Assembly (NCBI GenBank): GCA_018830105.1
Contig: JAHJTC010000002.1
Coordinates: 19,237-83,236 of the forward strand
Direction of reading: 5' to 3'
Length of the DNA: 64,000 bases
From: Bacteroidota bacterium
Lineage (GTDB): Bacteria > Bacteroidota > Bacteroidia > Bacteroidales > F082
Shown: piece after piece, positions 55,041 through 64,000 of the stretch
Layout of the letters: each line of letters opens with the position of its first letter
Position numbering within the stretch: the stretch's first letter is position 1
Position numbers and translations under genes: made by a program
The notes under the pieces: model-generated
Told to the model about the DNA's origin: nothing
Seen by the model: the letters and a program-made list of their open reading frames with translations, nothing else
Database searches by the model: none

Positions 55041-55085
55041 GCTAAGTTAATTGTGTTAAAGTCAAGCATTTAATATCCATTTGAA

Positions 55086-55448
55086 ATGGCAATAAAGAAT
55101 AAAAAAGAGCAAAGACGCAGCAGTATCCGCAACAGAATACGGAAAATCGTGAAGGGCACAGCCCAACGTCCGAGGATGTCTGTTTATAGAAGTAATAAAC
55201 AAATCTACGTACAGCTTATCGATGACGAAGGCGGAAAAACTTTACTGGCCGTGAGCTCGCGTGAAGATGTAATAGCTGAAAAAAGCGTTGCAAAAATTGA
55301 ACAGGCACAACTGGTTGGTCAGTTGATAGCTGAGAAAGCAAAAGCAGCCGGAATCGAGCAGGTGGTTTTCGATCGTGGTGGTTATTTGTATCATGGAAGA
55401 GTTAAATCGTTGGCAGATGCTGCCCGTAATGGAGGATTAAAATTCTAA
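55086..55448 (+). CDS. rplR: Ribosomal protein L18
   Basis: L18 (120 residues) carries 5S rRNA to the 50S subunit with L5. It has an N-terminal basic segment ([20 protein letters not shown]) and a conserved C-terminus ([28 protein letters not shown]). Confidence 0.97.
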   Translation: MAIKNKKEQRRSSIRNRIRKIVKGTAQRPRMSVYRSNKQIYVQLIDDEGGKTLLAVSSREDVIAEKSVAKIEQAQLVGQLIAEKAKAAGIEQVVFDRGGYLYHGRVKSLADAARNGGLKF

Positions 55449-55454
55449 AAAACT

Positions 55455-55973
55455 ATGTCAGACGTAAACGTAAAAAGAGTAAAATCCAGCGAAATCGAGT
55501 TTAAAGATCGGTTGGTCAGCATTCAACGTGTTACCAAAGTTACCAAAGGGGGACGCACATTTAGCTTTTCTGCTATTGTGGTTGTTGGAAACGAGAATGG
55601 TGTTGTAGGATATGGACTGGGTAAAGCCAAAGAGGTAACCTCTGCCATAGCCAAAGGTATTGATGATGCCAAGAAAAATCTGGTAAAGGTTCCTGTACTA
55701 AAAGGAACCCTACCCCACGATCAATATGGCAAATATAGCGGTGCATTGGTTTATATCAAACCAGCATCTCCTGGTACAGGTGTAATTGCTGGCGGTGCCA
55801 TGCGTGCCGTGCTCGAAAGTGTTGGTATTAAAGATGTGTTAGCGAAATCGAAAGGCTCATCAAACCCCCACTCAGTTGTAAAAGCAACTTTTGATGCCCT
55901 AACTAAACTGCGCGATGCTTATACCATTGCAGAGCTTAGAGGTGTAGATCTTGATACGGTGTTTAACGGATAA
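55455..55973 (+). CDS. rpsE: Ribosomal protein S5
   Basis: S5 (172 residues) acts in decoding accuracy and helicase activity at mRNA entry. The N-terminal double-stranded-RNA-binding fold reads [20 protein letters not shown] and [19 protein letters not shown]. The C-terminal S5-fold has [20 protein letters not shown]. It overlaps nothing; rpmD starts 11 bases later. Confidence 0.97.
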   Translation: MSDVNVKRVKSSEIEFKDRLVSIQRVTKVTKGGRTFSFSAIVVVGNENGVVGYGLGKAKEVTSAIAKGIDDAKKNLVKVPVLKGTLPHDQYGKYSGALVYIKPASPGTGVIAGGAMRAVLESVGIKDVLAKSKGSSNPHSVVKATFDALTKLRDAYTIAELRGVDLDTVFNG

Positions 55974-55984
55974 GAATTCAGAAA

Positions 55985-56164
55985 ATGAAAAAAGCTAAAA
56001 TAACACAAATAAAAAGTGGTATCGGCCGCACCCGTAAGCAGAAAGATACACTCACAGCTTTAGGATTCAAACGACTTAACCAATCATTGGAAGTTGAAAT
56101 GTCTCCTGCTGTAGCTGGTATGGTTGATAAAGTGAAACACCTGCTGAAGGTGGAAGAATTATAA
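55985..56164 (+). CDS. rpmD: Ribosomal protein L30
   Basis: This short gene (59 residues) was read directly. It starts MKKAKITQIKSGIGRTRKQK, contains LGFKRLNQSLEVE and ends HLLKVEEL. The pattern IGRTRKQKDTLTALGFKRLN is the L30 ferredoxin-like fold motif. It fills the expected place between rpsE and rplO. Confidence 0.95.
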   Translation: MKKAKITQIKSGIGRTRKQKDTLTALGFKRLNQSLEVEMSPAVAGMVDKVKHLLKVEEL

Positions 56165-56193
56165 TTGTTGAAAACAGGAAATTACATTATACA

Positions 56194-56640
56194 ATGGACT
56201 TAAGTAATCTCAAACCGGCAAAAGGTGCTGTCAAGAACAGAAAAAGAATTGGCCGTGGCCAGGGTTCTGGTTTCGGTGGCACCTCAACACGTGGTCACAA
56301 AGGAGCTGGATCACGCTCTGGAAATAAGAAAAAACTTGGTTTTGAAGGTGGACAGATGCCTTTGGCTCGCCGTCTTCCTAAATTTGGTTTTAAGAACATC
56401 AACCGAAAGGAGTTTGTAGCTGTAAATATTGATACATTGGAACTGTTGGCTGAAAAGCACAGTGTTTCCAAAATCGATGCAGCTTTCCTTATCGAACATG
56501 GCCTTGTAAACAAAAGGGACAAAATAAAAGTCCTCGCGAAAGGCGAATTGAAAGCTAAATTGGAAGTTAAAGCACATGCATACTCTGCTGCCGCTGCCGC
56601 TGCTATTGAAGCTGCCGGAGGTACCGCTGAAAAATATTAA
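56194..56640 (+). CDS. rplO: Ribosomal protein L15
   Basis: L15 (148 residues) is a late 50S assembly protein with a Gly/Arg-rich basic N-terminus (AKGAVKNRKRIGRGQGSGFG) and a conserved PKFGFKNINRKEFVAVNIDTL in pieces. The C-terminus is Ala-rich (AYSAAAAAAIEAAGG). Five bases separate its stop from secY. Confidence 0.97.
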   Translation: MDLSNLKPAKGAVKNRKRIGRGQGSGFGGTSTRGHKGAGSRSGNKKKLGFEGGQMPLARRLPKFGFKNINRKEFVAVNIDTLELLAEKHSVSKIDAAFLIEHGLVNKRDKIKVLAKGELKAKLEVKAHAYSAAAAAAIEAAGGTAEKY

Positions 56641-56645
56641 GCTGA

Positions 56646-58007
56646 ATGAAAAAGTTATTTGATACACTCAGAAATATTAACAAGATAGAAGAGCTGCGTA
56701 AACGCATACTCTATACGTTAGCCATTATTTTGATTTACCGCTTGGGATCTTATATCGTAATCCCAGGGGTTGATCCTAATATGCTCGCAAATCTTCAGAG
56801 TCAGGCCAGCGGTGGATTGCTTGGTCTGCTGAATATGTTCTCAGGCGGAGCATTCTCAAATGCCTCCATTTTTGCATTGGGAATTATGCCTTACATCTCT
56901 GCATCGATTGTGATTCAGTTGCTTGGAATGGCAATACCTTATTTTCAGCGTTTGCAACGTGAAGGCGAAAGTGGCCGGCGTAAGATCAATCAAATTACCC
57001 GCTACCTTACCGTAGCTATTGTTGCGCTGCAGGCTCCTGGTTATATTGCCAATATGATTTCGCAGCTGCCAGCCGAAGCAATAACACCTTTTGATCCTAA
57101 TGTTACCAGCCCTTCTGCATTCTTCTGGTTCTCGTCAACAGTTATTCTGATTGCCGGTACTTTGTTTGTAATGTGGCTTGGTGAGAAAATTACGGATAAG
57201 GGTATCGGTAATGGTATCTCATTGATTATCATGATAGGTATTATTGCCAATCTCCCATTTGCGCTGTTTGCTGAATTCTTCTCACGACTGGAGCAGTCGG
57301 GTGGTGGTTTAGTTTACTTCCTTGTCGAAATTGCGGTGTTGGTGTTCGTTATCTTGCTTACCATTCTGTTGGTGCAAGGCACACGAAAAGTACCCGTTCA
57401 ATATGCAAAAAGAATTGTGGGCAATCGCCAATATGGTGGTGTACGCCAATATATTCCACTAAAAGTAAACGCTGCTGGTGTTATGCCAATCATTTTTGCT
57501 CAGGCAATTATGTTCCTGCCTATTACGCTGGTTGGATTTACCTCTTCGGAAAGCCTATCGGGAATAGCTGCTGCTTTTACCAATATCAATGGACTCTATT
57601 ATAACCTTACCTTTTTTATTCTGATTATTTTGTTCACGTATTTTTATACGGCTGTAACCATTAATCCGAATCAAATGGCAGAGGACATGAAAAAAAATGG
57701 CGGGTTTATTCCCGGGGTAAAACCTGGTAAGAGAACTGCAGAGTATCTGGATAATGTGATGTCGCGTATAACGCTTCCGGGATCTATTTTCCTTGGTTTT
57801 GTAGCGATATTACCTGCTTTGGTTTCTCAAGTTGGTGTTAGTACAGCATTTGCGCAGTTCTATGGAGGTACTTCTTTGCTAATTTTGGTGGGTGTTGTTT
57901 TAGATACCTTACAACAAATTGAAAGTTATTTGCTGATGCGTCATTATGACGGTCTAACAAAATCAGGCCGAATTAAAGGACGTGCATCTGCAATGAATAT
58001 GGGATAA
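56646..58007 (+). CDS. secY: Preprotein translocase SecY
   Basis: SecY (453 residues) is the channel of the Sec machinery in the inner membrane, working with the fused SecDF found elsewhere in the window. About ten transmembrane helices are visible. The plug/first-loop region is IYRLGSYIVIPGVDPN; the cytosolic loops are RLQREGESGRRKINQITRYLT and RKVPVQYAKRIVGNRQYGG. The conserved GKRTAEYLDNVMSRITLPGS precedes helix 9. It is standard for the spc operon; adk does not follow, and map comes next. Confidence 0.97.
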   Translation: MKKLFDTLRNINKIEELRKRILYTLAIILIYRLGSYIVIPGVDPNMLANLQSQASGGLLGLLNMFSGGAFSNASIFALGIMPYISASIVIQLLGMAIPYFQRLQREGESGRRKINQITRYLTVAIVALQAPGYIANMISQLPAEAITPFDPNVTSPSAFFWFSSTVILIAGTLFVMWLGEKITDKGIGNGISLIIMIGIIANLPFALFAEFFSRLEQSGGGLVYFLVEIAVLVFVILLTILLVQGTRKVPVQYAKRIVGNRQYGGVRQYIPLKVNAAGVMPIIFAQAIMFLPITLVGFTSSESLSGIAAAFTNINGLYYNLTFFILIILFTYFYTAVTINPNQMAEDMKKNGGFIPGVKPGKRTAEYLDNVMSRITLPGSIFLGFVAILPALVSQVGVSTAFAQFYGGTSLLILVGVVLDTLQQIESYLLMRHYDGLTKSGRIKGRASAMNMG

Positions 58008-58022
58008 AATTTCCAAATTGGA

Positions 58023-58799
58023 ATGATTTATATAAAGACGGACGACGAAATAGAGATACAACGCGAAAGTTCATTGCTTGTTGGAAAAACACTGGCTGAA
58101 GTTGCTAAGCATGTGGCACCGGGAATATCTACGATACAACTGGATTCCATTGCTGAAACATTCATAAGAGATCATGGCGCTGTGCCCGGATTTAAAGGAT
58201 ATGGCGGCTTTCCCGGATCTTTATGTATTTCGGTGAACGATCAGGTTGTTCATGGAATACCCGATGATAAGTTGCTTAAAGAAGGTGATATCGTTTCAAT
58301 TGATTGCGGCGTTCTTAAAAACGGGTTTTATGGAGATTCGGCTTACACTTTTGCTGTTGGAGAAATTTCTGAGGAATTGGAATTATTACTCAAACGGACA
58401 AAAGAAGCGCTATATCTCGGAATCGAACAGGCTGTTGCCGGAAAGCGTATAGGTGATATTGGTTATGCTATACAAAGTCACGCTGAGCAGTTTGGATATG
58501 GGGTAGTTCGTGAGTTAGTCGGACATGGGGTTGGAAGAAAACTCCATGAAAAACCAGAGGTTCCGAACTATGGTCGCCGTGGAGCTGGTGTTAAGTTGAA
58601 AGTGAATATGGTTTTAGCAATAGAGCCCATGATAAATTTGGGAGGCAGAAGTGTGAAGCAGGAAGCCGATGGCTGGACTATAAGAACGCTTGATCGCAAG
58701 CCTTCGGCACATTTTGAACATGATGTAGTTGTACGGCAAGGTGAGGCAGATATTCTTTCAACATTTGCTTACATTGAAGAAGTTTTGAATAAAAAATAA
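58023..58799 (+). CDS. map: Methionine aminopeptidase, type I
   Basis: Map (258 residues) removes the initiator Met from new proteins. Metal ligands are seen in order: Asp in [20 protein letters not shown] (two Asp), His in [12 protein letters not shown], Glu in AIEPMIN and Glu in HFEHDVVV. Its place after secY and before infA is typical. Confidence 0.97.
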   Translation: MIYIKTDDEIEIQRESSLLVGKTLAEVAKHVAPGISTIQLDSIAETFIRDHGAVPGFKGYGGFPGSLCISVNDQVVHGIPDDKLLKEGDIVSIDCGVLKNGFYGDSAYTFAVGEISEELELLLKRTKEALYLGIEQAVAGKRIGDIGYAIQSHAEQFGYGVVRELVGHGVGRKLHEKPEVPNYGRRGAGVKLKVNMVLAIEPMINLGGRSVKQEADGWTIRTLDRKPSAHFEHDVVVRQGEADILSTFAYIEEVLNKK

Positions 58800-58806
58800 A
58801 GAAGAT

Positions 58807-59025
58807 ATGGCCAAACAGATGTCAATCGAACAGGATGGTACGGTAATTGAGTCACTGGGTAATGCAATGTTTCGTGTGGAACTTGAAAATGGTCACATTT
58901 TAACAGCGCACATTTCCGGGAAGATGCGTATGCATTATATCAAGATTCTGCCAGGTGATCGCGTTAAACTGGAGATGTCACCTTATGATTTGACAAAGGG
59001 TCGAATTACATTTCGCTATAAATAA
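58807..59025 (+). CDS. infA: Translation initiation factor IF-1
   Basis: IF-1 (72 residues) is an OB-fold protein that blocks the A site during initiation. It reads [20 protein letters not shown], with [20 protein letters not shown] and [19 protein letters not shown]. The length is standard; it starts seven bases after map. Confidence 0.97.
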   Translation: MAKQMSIEQDGTVIESLGNAMFRVELENGHILTAHISGKMRMHYIKILPGDRVKLEMSPYDLTKGRITFRYK

Positions 59026-59077
59026 TCAGAGCAACAATAAAATAATTTGGGTTTTCCAAAACTGAAACACAAAAAAA

Positions 59078-59194
59078 ATGAAAGTTAGAGCATCCGTTAA
59101 GAAAAGATCTGCAGAGTGCAAAATTGTGCGCCGCAAAGGCAGATTGTATGTGATAAACAAAAAGAACCCGAAGTTTAAACAACGTCAGGGTTAA
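59078..59194 (+). CDS. rpmJ: Ribosomal protein L36, zinc-free form
   Basis: The 38-residue protein was read directly: [19 protein letters not shown]..., ending [10 protein letters not shown]36 normally binds zinc through three Cys and one His; here only the second Cys (Cys14) remains, with Ser, Asn and Phe at the other ligand positions. This C-minus form is usual in Bacteroidota and should not need zinc. It lies between infA and rpsM as expected. Confidence 0.95.
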   Translation: MKVRASVKKRSAECKIVRRKGRLYVINKKNPKFKQRQG

Positions 59195-59223
59195 ACCGAA
59201 GTAGAATATTTAATAATACAGAT

Positions 59224-59601
59224 ATGGCTAGAATTGCTGGTGTAGATATCCCGAATAATAAACGTGGTGAAATTGCTTTAACCTATATTTTTGGTATTGG
59301 CAGAAATCTTTCGCAAAAGATTTTGACCGAGGCGGGTATCGATTTTAGTAAAAAAGTACAGGACTGGACAGATGACGAACAAAATAACGTTCGTAACGTA
59401 ATTGGCGACAACTACAAAGTTGAAGGTGAGTTGCGTAGTGAAGTTCAGATTAATATTAAACGCTTGATGGATATCGGTTGTTATCGTGGTATCCGTCATC
59501 GTCTGGGTCTTCCTTTGCGTGGTCAGAGCACTAAAAATAATGCCCGTACGAGAAAAGGACGCAAGAAAACTGTTGCAAATAAAAAGAAGGCTACTAAATA
59601 A
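59224..59601 (+). CDS. rpsM: Ribosomal protein S13
   Basis: S13 (125 residues) bridges the 30S head to the 50S subunit. It reads [25 protein letters not shown], written in parts, with [22 protein letters not shown] near the C-terminus, which contacts the P-site tRNA. Confidence 0.97.
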   Translation: MARIAGVDIPNNKRGEIALTYIFGIGRNLSQKILTEAGIDFSKKVQDWTDDEQNNVRNVIGDNYKVEGELRSEVQINIKRLMDIGCYRGIRHRLGLPLRGQSTKNNARTRKGRKKTVANKKKATK

Positions 59602-59646
59602 ACAGTAGTCGGATCATAGAAAACCACTGAATAAGTAAAAGTTAAA

Positions 59647-60036
59647 ATGGCAAAAAGCACGAAATCGACGAAGAAACGTGTAGTTAAGATTGAAGCCCTG
59701 GGCAAAGCCTTTGTAAAAGCCTCTTTCAATAACATCATCATTTCTTTGACAAACAATGAAGGACAGGTAATTTCCTGGGCATCGGCCGGAAAAATGGGTT
59801 TTAGGGGATCGAAGAAGAATACGCCTTATGCAGCTCAAATGGCTGCAGAAGATTGCGCGAAGACCGCCTACGACCTGGGTTTAAGAAAAGTGAAAGTGTA
59901 CGTTAAAGGACCTGGTGCAGGACGTGAATCTGCAATTCGTTCAATCCACTCATCAGGTATTGAAGTAACAGAAATTGTTGATGTTACACCGCTTCCTCAT
60001 AACGGATGCCGCCCTCCTAAACGCAGGAGAGTTTAA
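59647..60036 (+). CDS. rpsK: Ribosomal protein S11
   Basis: S11 (129 residues) lies in the 30S platform close to the E site. It reads [20 protein letters not shown], with [20 protein letters not shown] and the basic C-terminus [15 protein letters not shown]. Confidence 0.97.
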   Translation: MAKSTKSTKKRVVKIEALGKAFVKASFNNIIISLTNNEGQVISWASAGKMGFRGSKKNTPYAAQMAAEDCAKTAYDLGLRKVKVYVKGPGAGRESAIRSIHSSGIEVTEIVDVTPLPHNGCRPPKRRRV

Positions 60037-60066
60037 TCACTTACTAACAAATTAAAAGAAAAGATA

Positions 60067-60672
60067 ATGGCTAGGTATATAGGTCCAAAATCAAAAATTT
60101 CCAGAAAATTCGGTGAACCGATTTTTGGTGCAGATAAAGCTTTCGAGAAGAAAAATTATCCCCCGGGACAACATGGCAGCTCGAAGCGTAGAAAGAAACA
60201 GTCAGAATATGGTATGCAGCTTCAGGAAAAGCAGAAAGCTAAATATACGTATGGTATTCTTGAGAAACAATTTAGAAACCTGTTTGATAAGGCGAGTAAT
60301 AAAAGTGGAGTAACAGGTGAAATCCTGTTGCAGCTTATTGAATCACGTCTGGATAACACGGTTTACCGCCTCGGAATCGCTCCTACACGCAGTGGTGCCC
60401 GTCAGCTGGTTAGCCACAGACATATCACTGTTAATGGCGAAATCGTGAACGTGCCCTCATATTTGCTCAGAGAAGGAGATATTGTTGGTGTGCGAGAAAA
60501 ATCGAAGAGCCTTGAAGCTATTACGTATGCCCTTGAAGGCCGCGGTAATCGCTATCCTTGGCTGGAATGGGATGCTGAGAAAATGCTCGGCAAATTCATG
60601 AGCTATCCTGCACGTGAAGATATACCCGAAACAATCAAGGAACAGCTGATTGTTGAGTTGTATTCGAAATAA
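60067..60672 (+). CDS. rpsD: Ribosomal protein S4
   Basis: S4 (201 residues) starts 30S assembly and is often the repressor of the alpha operon. It reads [20 protein letters not shown], lacking the N-terminal zinc Cys cluster, so it is the zinc-free form. The S4 RNA-binding domain is in [31 protein letters not shown]. Confidence 0.97.
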   Translation: MARYIGPKSKISRKFGEPIFGADKAFEKKNYPPGQHGSSKRRKKQSEYGMQLQEKQKAKYTYGILEKQFRNLFDKASNKSGVTGEILLQLIESRLDNTVYRLGIAPTRSGARQLVSHRHITVNGEIVNVPSYLLREGDIVGVREKSKSLEAITYALEGRGNRYPWLEWDAEKMLGKFMSYPAREDIPETIKEQLIVELYSK

Positions 60673-60723
60673 CCCTGATTTAATAACCTGGTAGCATATT
60701 CTATCAAACTCTAAACCTTTATT

Positions 60724-61716
60724 ATGGCAATTTTAGCGTTTCAAAAACCCGAAAAGGTTATCATGGTCGATTCGAACGAATACAAAGGCACTTTCGAATT
60801 TCGTCCACTTGAACCAGGTTTCGGTATCACAATAGGCAACTCTCTGAGAAGAATTTTACTTTCTTCGTTAGAAGGCTTTGCTGTCACCTCTATCAGAATA
60901 GAAGGTGTTTTGCACGAATTTTCCTCCATAGAGGGAGTCGTGGAAGATGTAGCCGATATCGTTCTAAACCTGAAAAAAGTAAGGTTCAAACAGCAAATAT
61001 CTTCTGAAAACTCAGAAAAGGTAAATATCGTAATTGGTGATCAAGAACAGTTTAAAGCTGGTGATATCAATAAGTTTTTATCCGTATTTCAGGTTTTAAA
61101 TCCTGAAATGGTTATTTGTAATATGGATCCTTCAGTAAAACTGAGCATGGAGATCACGGTGAACAAAGGCCGTGGATATGTTCCTGCTGAAGAAAATAAA
61201 GTGGCAAATGCACCTGTGGATACAATCGCAATTGATTCAATTCATACACCGATCAAAAATGTGAAATTTCACATTGACAATTTCCGTGTTGAGCAGAAGA
61301 CTGACTACGAGAAATTACTGATAGATGTTGAAACTGATGGATCAGTTCACCCCAAGGATGCACTTAAAGAAGCTGCAAAAATTCTGATTCATCACTTCAT
61401 GTTGTTCTCTGATGAGAAAATATCTGTCGATACTGAGGAAAAATCAGTAAGTGAGGAATTTGATGAAAGCTCGCTTCATATCAGACAATTACTTAAAACA
61501 AAACTTGTTGATCTTGACCTTTCTGTTAGAGCGCTTAACTGTTTGAAAGCAGCTGATGTTGAGTCATTGGGCGAGCTTGTTGCGTTCAATAAAAACGACT
61601 TGCTTAAGTTTCGCAATTTTGGAAAAAAATCCCTCACTGAGTTGGAAGAACTGGTTAAAGGTAAAGGCCTCGAGTTTGGAATGAATATCAGCAAATACAA
61701 ATTAGATAAGGAATAA
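60724..61716 (+). CDS. rpoA: RNA polymerase alpha subunit
   Basis: The alpha subunit (330 residues) dimerises to nucleate RNA polymerase. The N-terminal domain reads [20 protein letters not shown] and [20 protein letters not shown]. The C-terminal domain (about 255-320) has two helix-hairpin motifs ([41 protein letters not shown]) that bind UP elements and class II activators. It is one gene of the alpha operon, six bases before rplQ. Confidence 0.98.
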   Translation: MAILAFQKPEKVIMVDSNEYKGTFEFRPLEPGFGITIGNSLRRILLSSLEGFAVTSIRIEGVLHEFSSIEGVVEDVADIVLNLKKVRFKQQISSENSEKVNIVIGDQEQFKAGDINKFLSVFQVLNPEMVICNMDPSVKLSMEITVNKGRGYVPAEENKVANAPVDTIAIDSIHTPIKNVKFHIDNFRVEQKTDYEKLLIDVETDGSVHPKDALKEAAKILIHHFMLFSDEKISVDTEEKSVSEEFDESSLHIRQLLKTKLVDLDLSVRALNCLKAADVESLGELVAFNKNDLLKFRNFGKKSLTELEELVKGKGLEFGMNISKYKLDKE

Positions 61717-61721
61717 GAGAG

Positions 61722-62324
61722 ATGAGACACAATAAGAAATTCAATCATTTAAGCAGAACCAGTTCGCACAGAAAGGCAATGCTGTCAAATATGGCTGCAT
61801 CATTAATCCTTCATAAAAGGATTACAACAACAGTGGCAAAAGCCAAAGCCCTTCGTGTGTATGTTGAACCGATGATAACCCGTTCAAAAACTGATTCTAC
61901 GCATTCACGTCGTATGGTCTTTAGGCAGTTGCAGAACAAATTTGCTGTGAATGAACTTTTTAGAGATATTTCTGTAAAAGTGGCTGACAGACCAGGTGGT
62001 TATACCAGAATCATTAAACTCGGAAACCGATTGGGAGATAATGCGGAGATGTGTATGATCGAGTTAGTAGATTTTAACGAAATCATGCTTAGCACAAAAA
62101 CTACTAAAAAGGCTAAAACTACCCGCAGAAGTCGTTCTAAGAAATCAACTAGCCCAGCTGTGGAGCAAGTTGAAAAGGCTGTTACTCCAGAAGAAGTAAC
62201 TAAGGAAGAACCAAAAGCGGAAGTTGTTGCTGATGAAGCTGCCGAACAAACAGTAGAATCAACTCCAGAAGCCCAGAATGATGATGAAAAAACAAAAACG
62301 GATGACGACAAGGCCAAGGCTTAG
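61722..62324 (+). CDS. rplQ: Ribosomal protein L17 with acidic C-terminal extension
   Basis: The first about 120 residues are L17 ([50 protein letters not shown]), located at the tunnel exit region. Beyond it, residues about 125-200 form a low-complexity tail, first Lys/Arg/Ser-rich then Glu/Ala/Thr/Asp-rich ([20 protein letters not shown]). Total length is 200 against about 120-130 in many bacteria. The tail is typical of some Bacteroidota and is probably disordered. It is the last gene of the supercluster. Confidence 0.95.
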   Translation: MRHNKKFNHLSRTSSHRKAMLSNMAASLILHKRITTTVAKAKALRVYVEPMITRSKTDSTHSRRMVFRQLQNKFAVNELFRDISVKVADRPGGYTRIIKLGNRLGDNAEMCMIELVDFNEIMLSTKTTKKAKTTRRSRSKKSTSPAVEQVEKAVTPEEVTKEEPKAEVVADEAAEQTVESTPEAQNDDEKTKTDDDKAKA

Positions 62325-62350
62325 TTTATTACAACCGTTTGCATAAAAAT

Positions 62351-62385
62351 AAGGATAAGGTTAACAAACTTTATCCTTTTTTTTT
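62351..62385 (+). terminator. Terminator of the ribosomal supercluster
   Basis: Stem AAGGATAAgGTT / AACtTTATCCTT with loop AACA is followed by nine Ts, 27 bases after the rplQ stop. Confidence 0.9.
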
Positions 62386-62397
62386 ACCATAAAACCT

Positions 62398-62405
62398 TAA
62401 TTTTG
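62398..62405 (+). promoter_or_regulatory. -7 element for eno
   Basis: TAATTTTG matches TAnnTTTG, 21 bases before the eno ATG; no TTG at -33 is evident because of the terminator T-run. Confidence 0.45.
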
Positions 62406-62411
62406 CATTGA

Positions 62412-63716
<1,305 letters not shown>

Positions 63717-63741
63717 ATTTTATCAGGCATTAGCTTGTTTT

Positions 63742-63782
63742 AAACCCCGTGGACAGTTAAAAAGTCTTCGGGGTTTATTTTT
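63742..63782 (+). terminator. Terminator of eno
   Basis: Stem AAACCCCG / CGGGGTTT with a 19-base loop is followed by ATTTTTAAT, 26 bases after the eno stop. Confidence 0.8.
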
Positions 63783-63836
63783 AATAATTGGATAACAGGG
63801 GCTTAACTTTTTATTAAAAGAAATTTACGAAATAGC

Positions 63837-63868
63837 TTGTTTTGTAAAATCAAATAGCGCTATCTTTG
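63837..63868 (+). promoter_or_regulatory. Promoter of a gene beyond the right edge
   Basis: TTG at 63837-63839, 21 bases, then TATCTTTG (63861-63868) matches the consensus. A leader of at least 125 bases with no start codon in a coding context follows to the window end, rich in A and G. Confidence 0.55.
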
Positions 63869-64000
63869 CACTCCCCAACGCATAAATTAAGCAGAAGGGA
63901 AACGTTCACAGACAGGCGAAGAGCAAATGGTAACAGGTTAATAGGAGTCAGGCAGAGGAGATATAAACGAGTAACCTACAATCATTTACAAAACGCCAAA

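Overview
The window is a chromosomal segment from a Gram-negative member of the Bacteroidota, most likely near the order Bacteroidales. The grounds are: genes of families largely confined to that phylum (DUF5606, DUF4290, DUF6266), a fused SecDF, a receiver-CRP fusion regulator, zinc-free ribosomal proteins L36, S14 and S4, TTG/TAnnTTTG (-33/-7) promoters, and few Shine-Dalgarno sequences. No rRNA, tRNA, CRISPR array, insertion sequence or phage was found.

Layout. 1-11 kb (mixed strands): purB (5' end cut by the window), an MsbA-like exporter, a DUF5606 protein, pyrD, a TM2/DUF2752 membrane pair, murB, two glycosyltransferases, ftsE and ilvE. 11-30 kb (minus strand): one run reads tatA, an OmpA-family lipid-asymmetric envelope protein with an unexpected retropepsin-like tail, purM, prfA and pyrF. 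secDF is a separate unit. Another run reads a DUF4290 gene, murA, grpE, dnaJ and an ABC-2 exporter pair. uvrD/pcrA and a DUF6266 gene follow.

30.4-43.6 kb (all plus strand) is an accessory stress island that looks more AT-rich than its surroundings. It opens with a soluble PAS histidine kinase overlapping a response regulator made of a receiver domain fused to a CRP/FNR-type DNA-binding module. Downstream lie a PepSY-like secreted protein, a double PRC-barrel protein, a ChaB protein, a coiled-coil protein, a four-helix membrane protein, a baeRF-type release-factor-like protein, an encapsulated ferritin (EncFtn), an encapsulin shell, an FAD/NAD(P)H reductase, a small helical protein, a tandem universal stress protein, a pterin dehydratase, a Cu/Zn superoxide dismutase lipoprotein and a CopB-type copper ATPase. 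A perfect FNR-type palindrome (TTGATCTGCATCAA) lies upstream of encFtn. A near copy lies upstream of the first effector gene, and both sit at almost the same distance from a -7-like element. The working model is that the kinase/regulator pair switches on iron storage in a protein nanocompartment, superoxide and copper defence, and translation or envelope protection when redox or oxygen conditions change.

44-62 kb is the contiguous str-S10-spc-alpha supercluster (rpsL to rplQ, including secY, map, infA and rpoA; tuf and adk are absent). It includes two genes short enough to be missed, rpmD and rpmJ. Enolase follows with its own promoter and terminator. The window ends in the untranslated leader of a gene beyond the right edge.

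The observations most worth following are the encapsulin/EncFtn/reductase locus with its matched FNR-like promoters and no visible cargo-loading peptide, the OmpA-retropepsin fusion, the Cys-to-Asp MurA, and several dispersed palindromic repeats.
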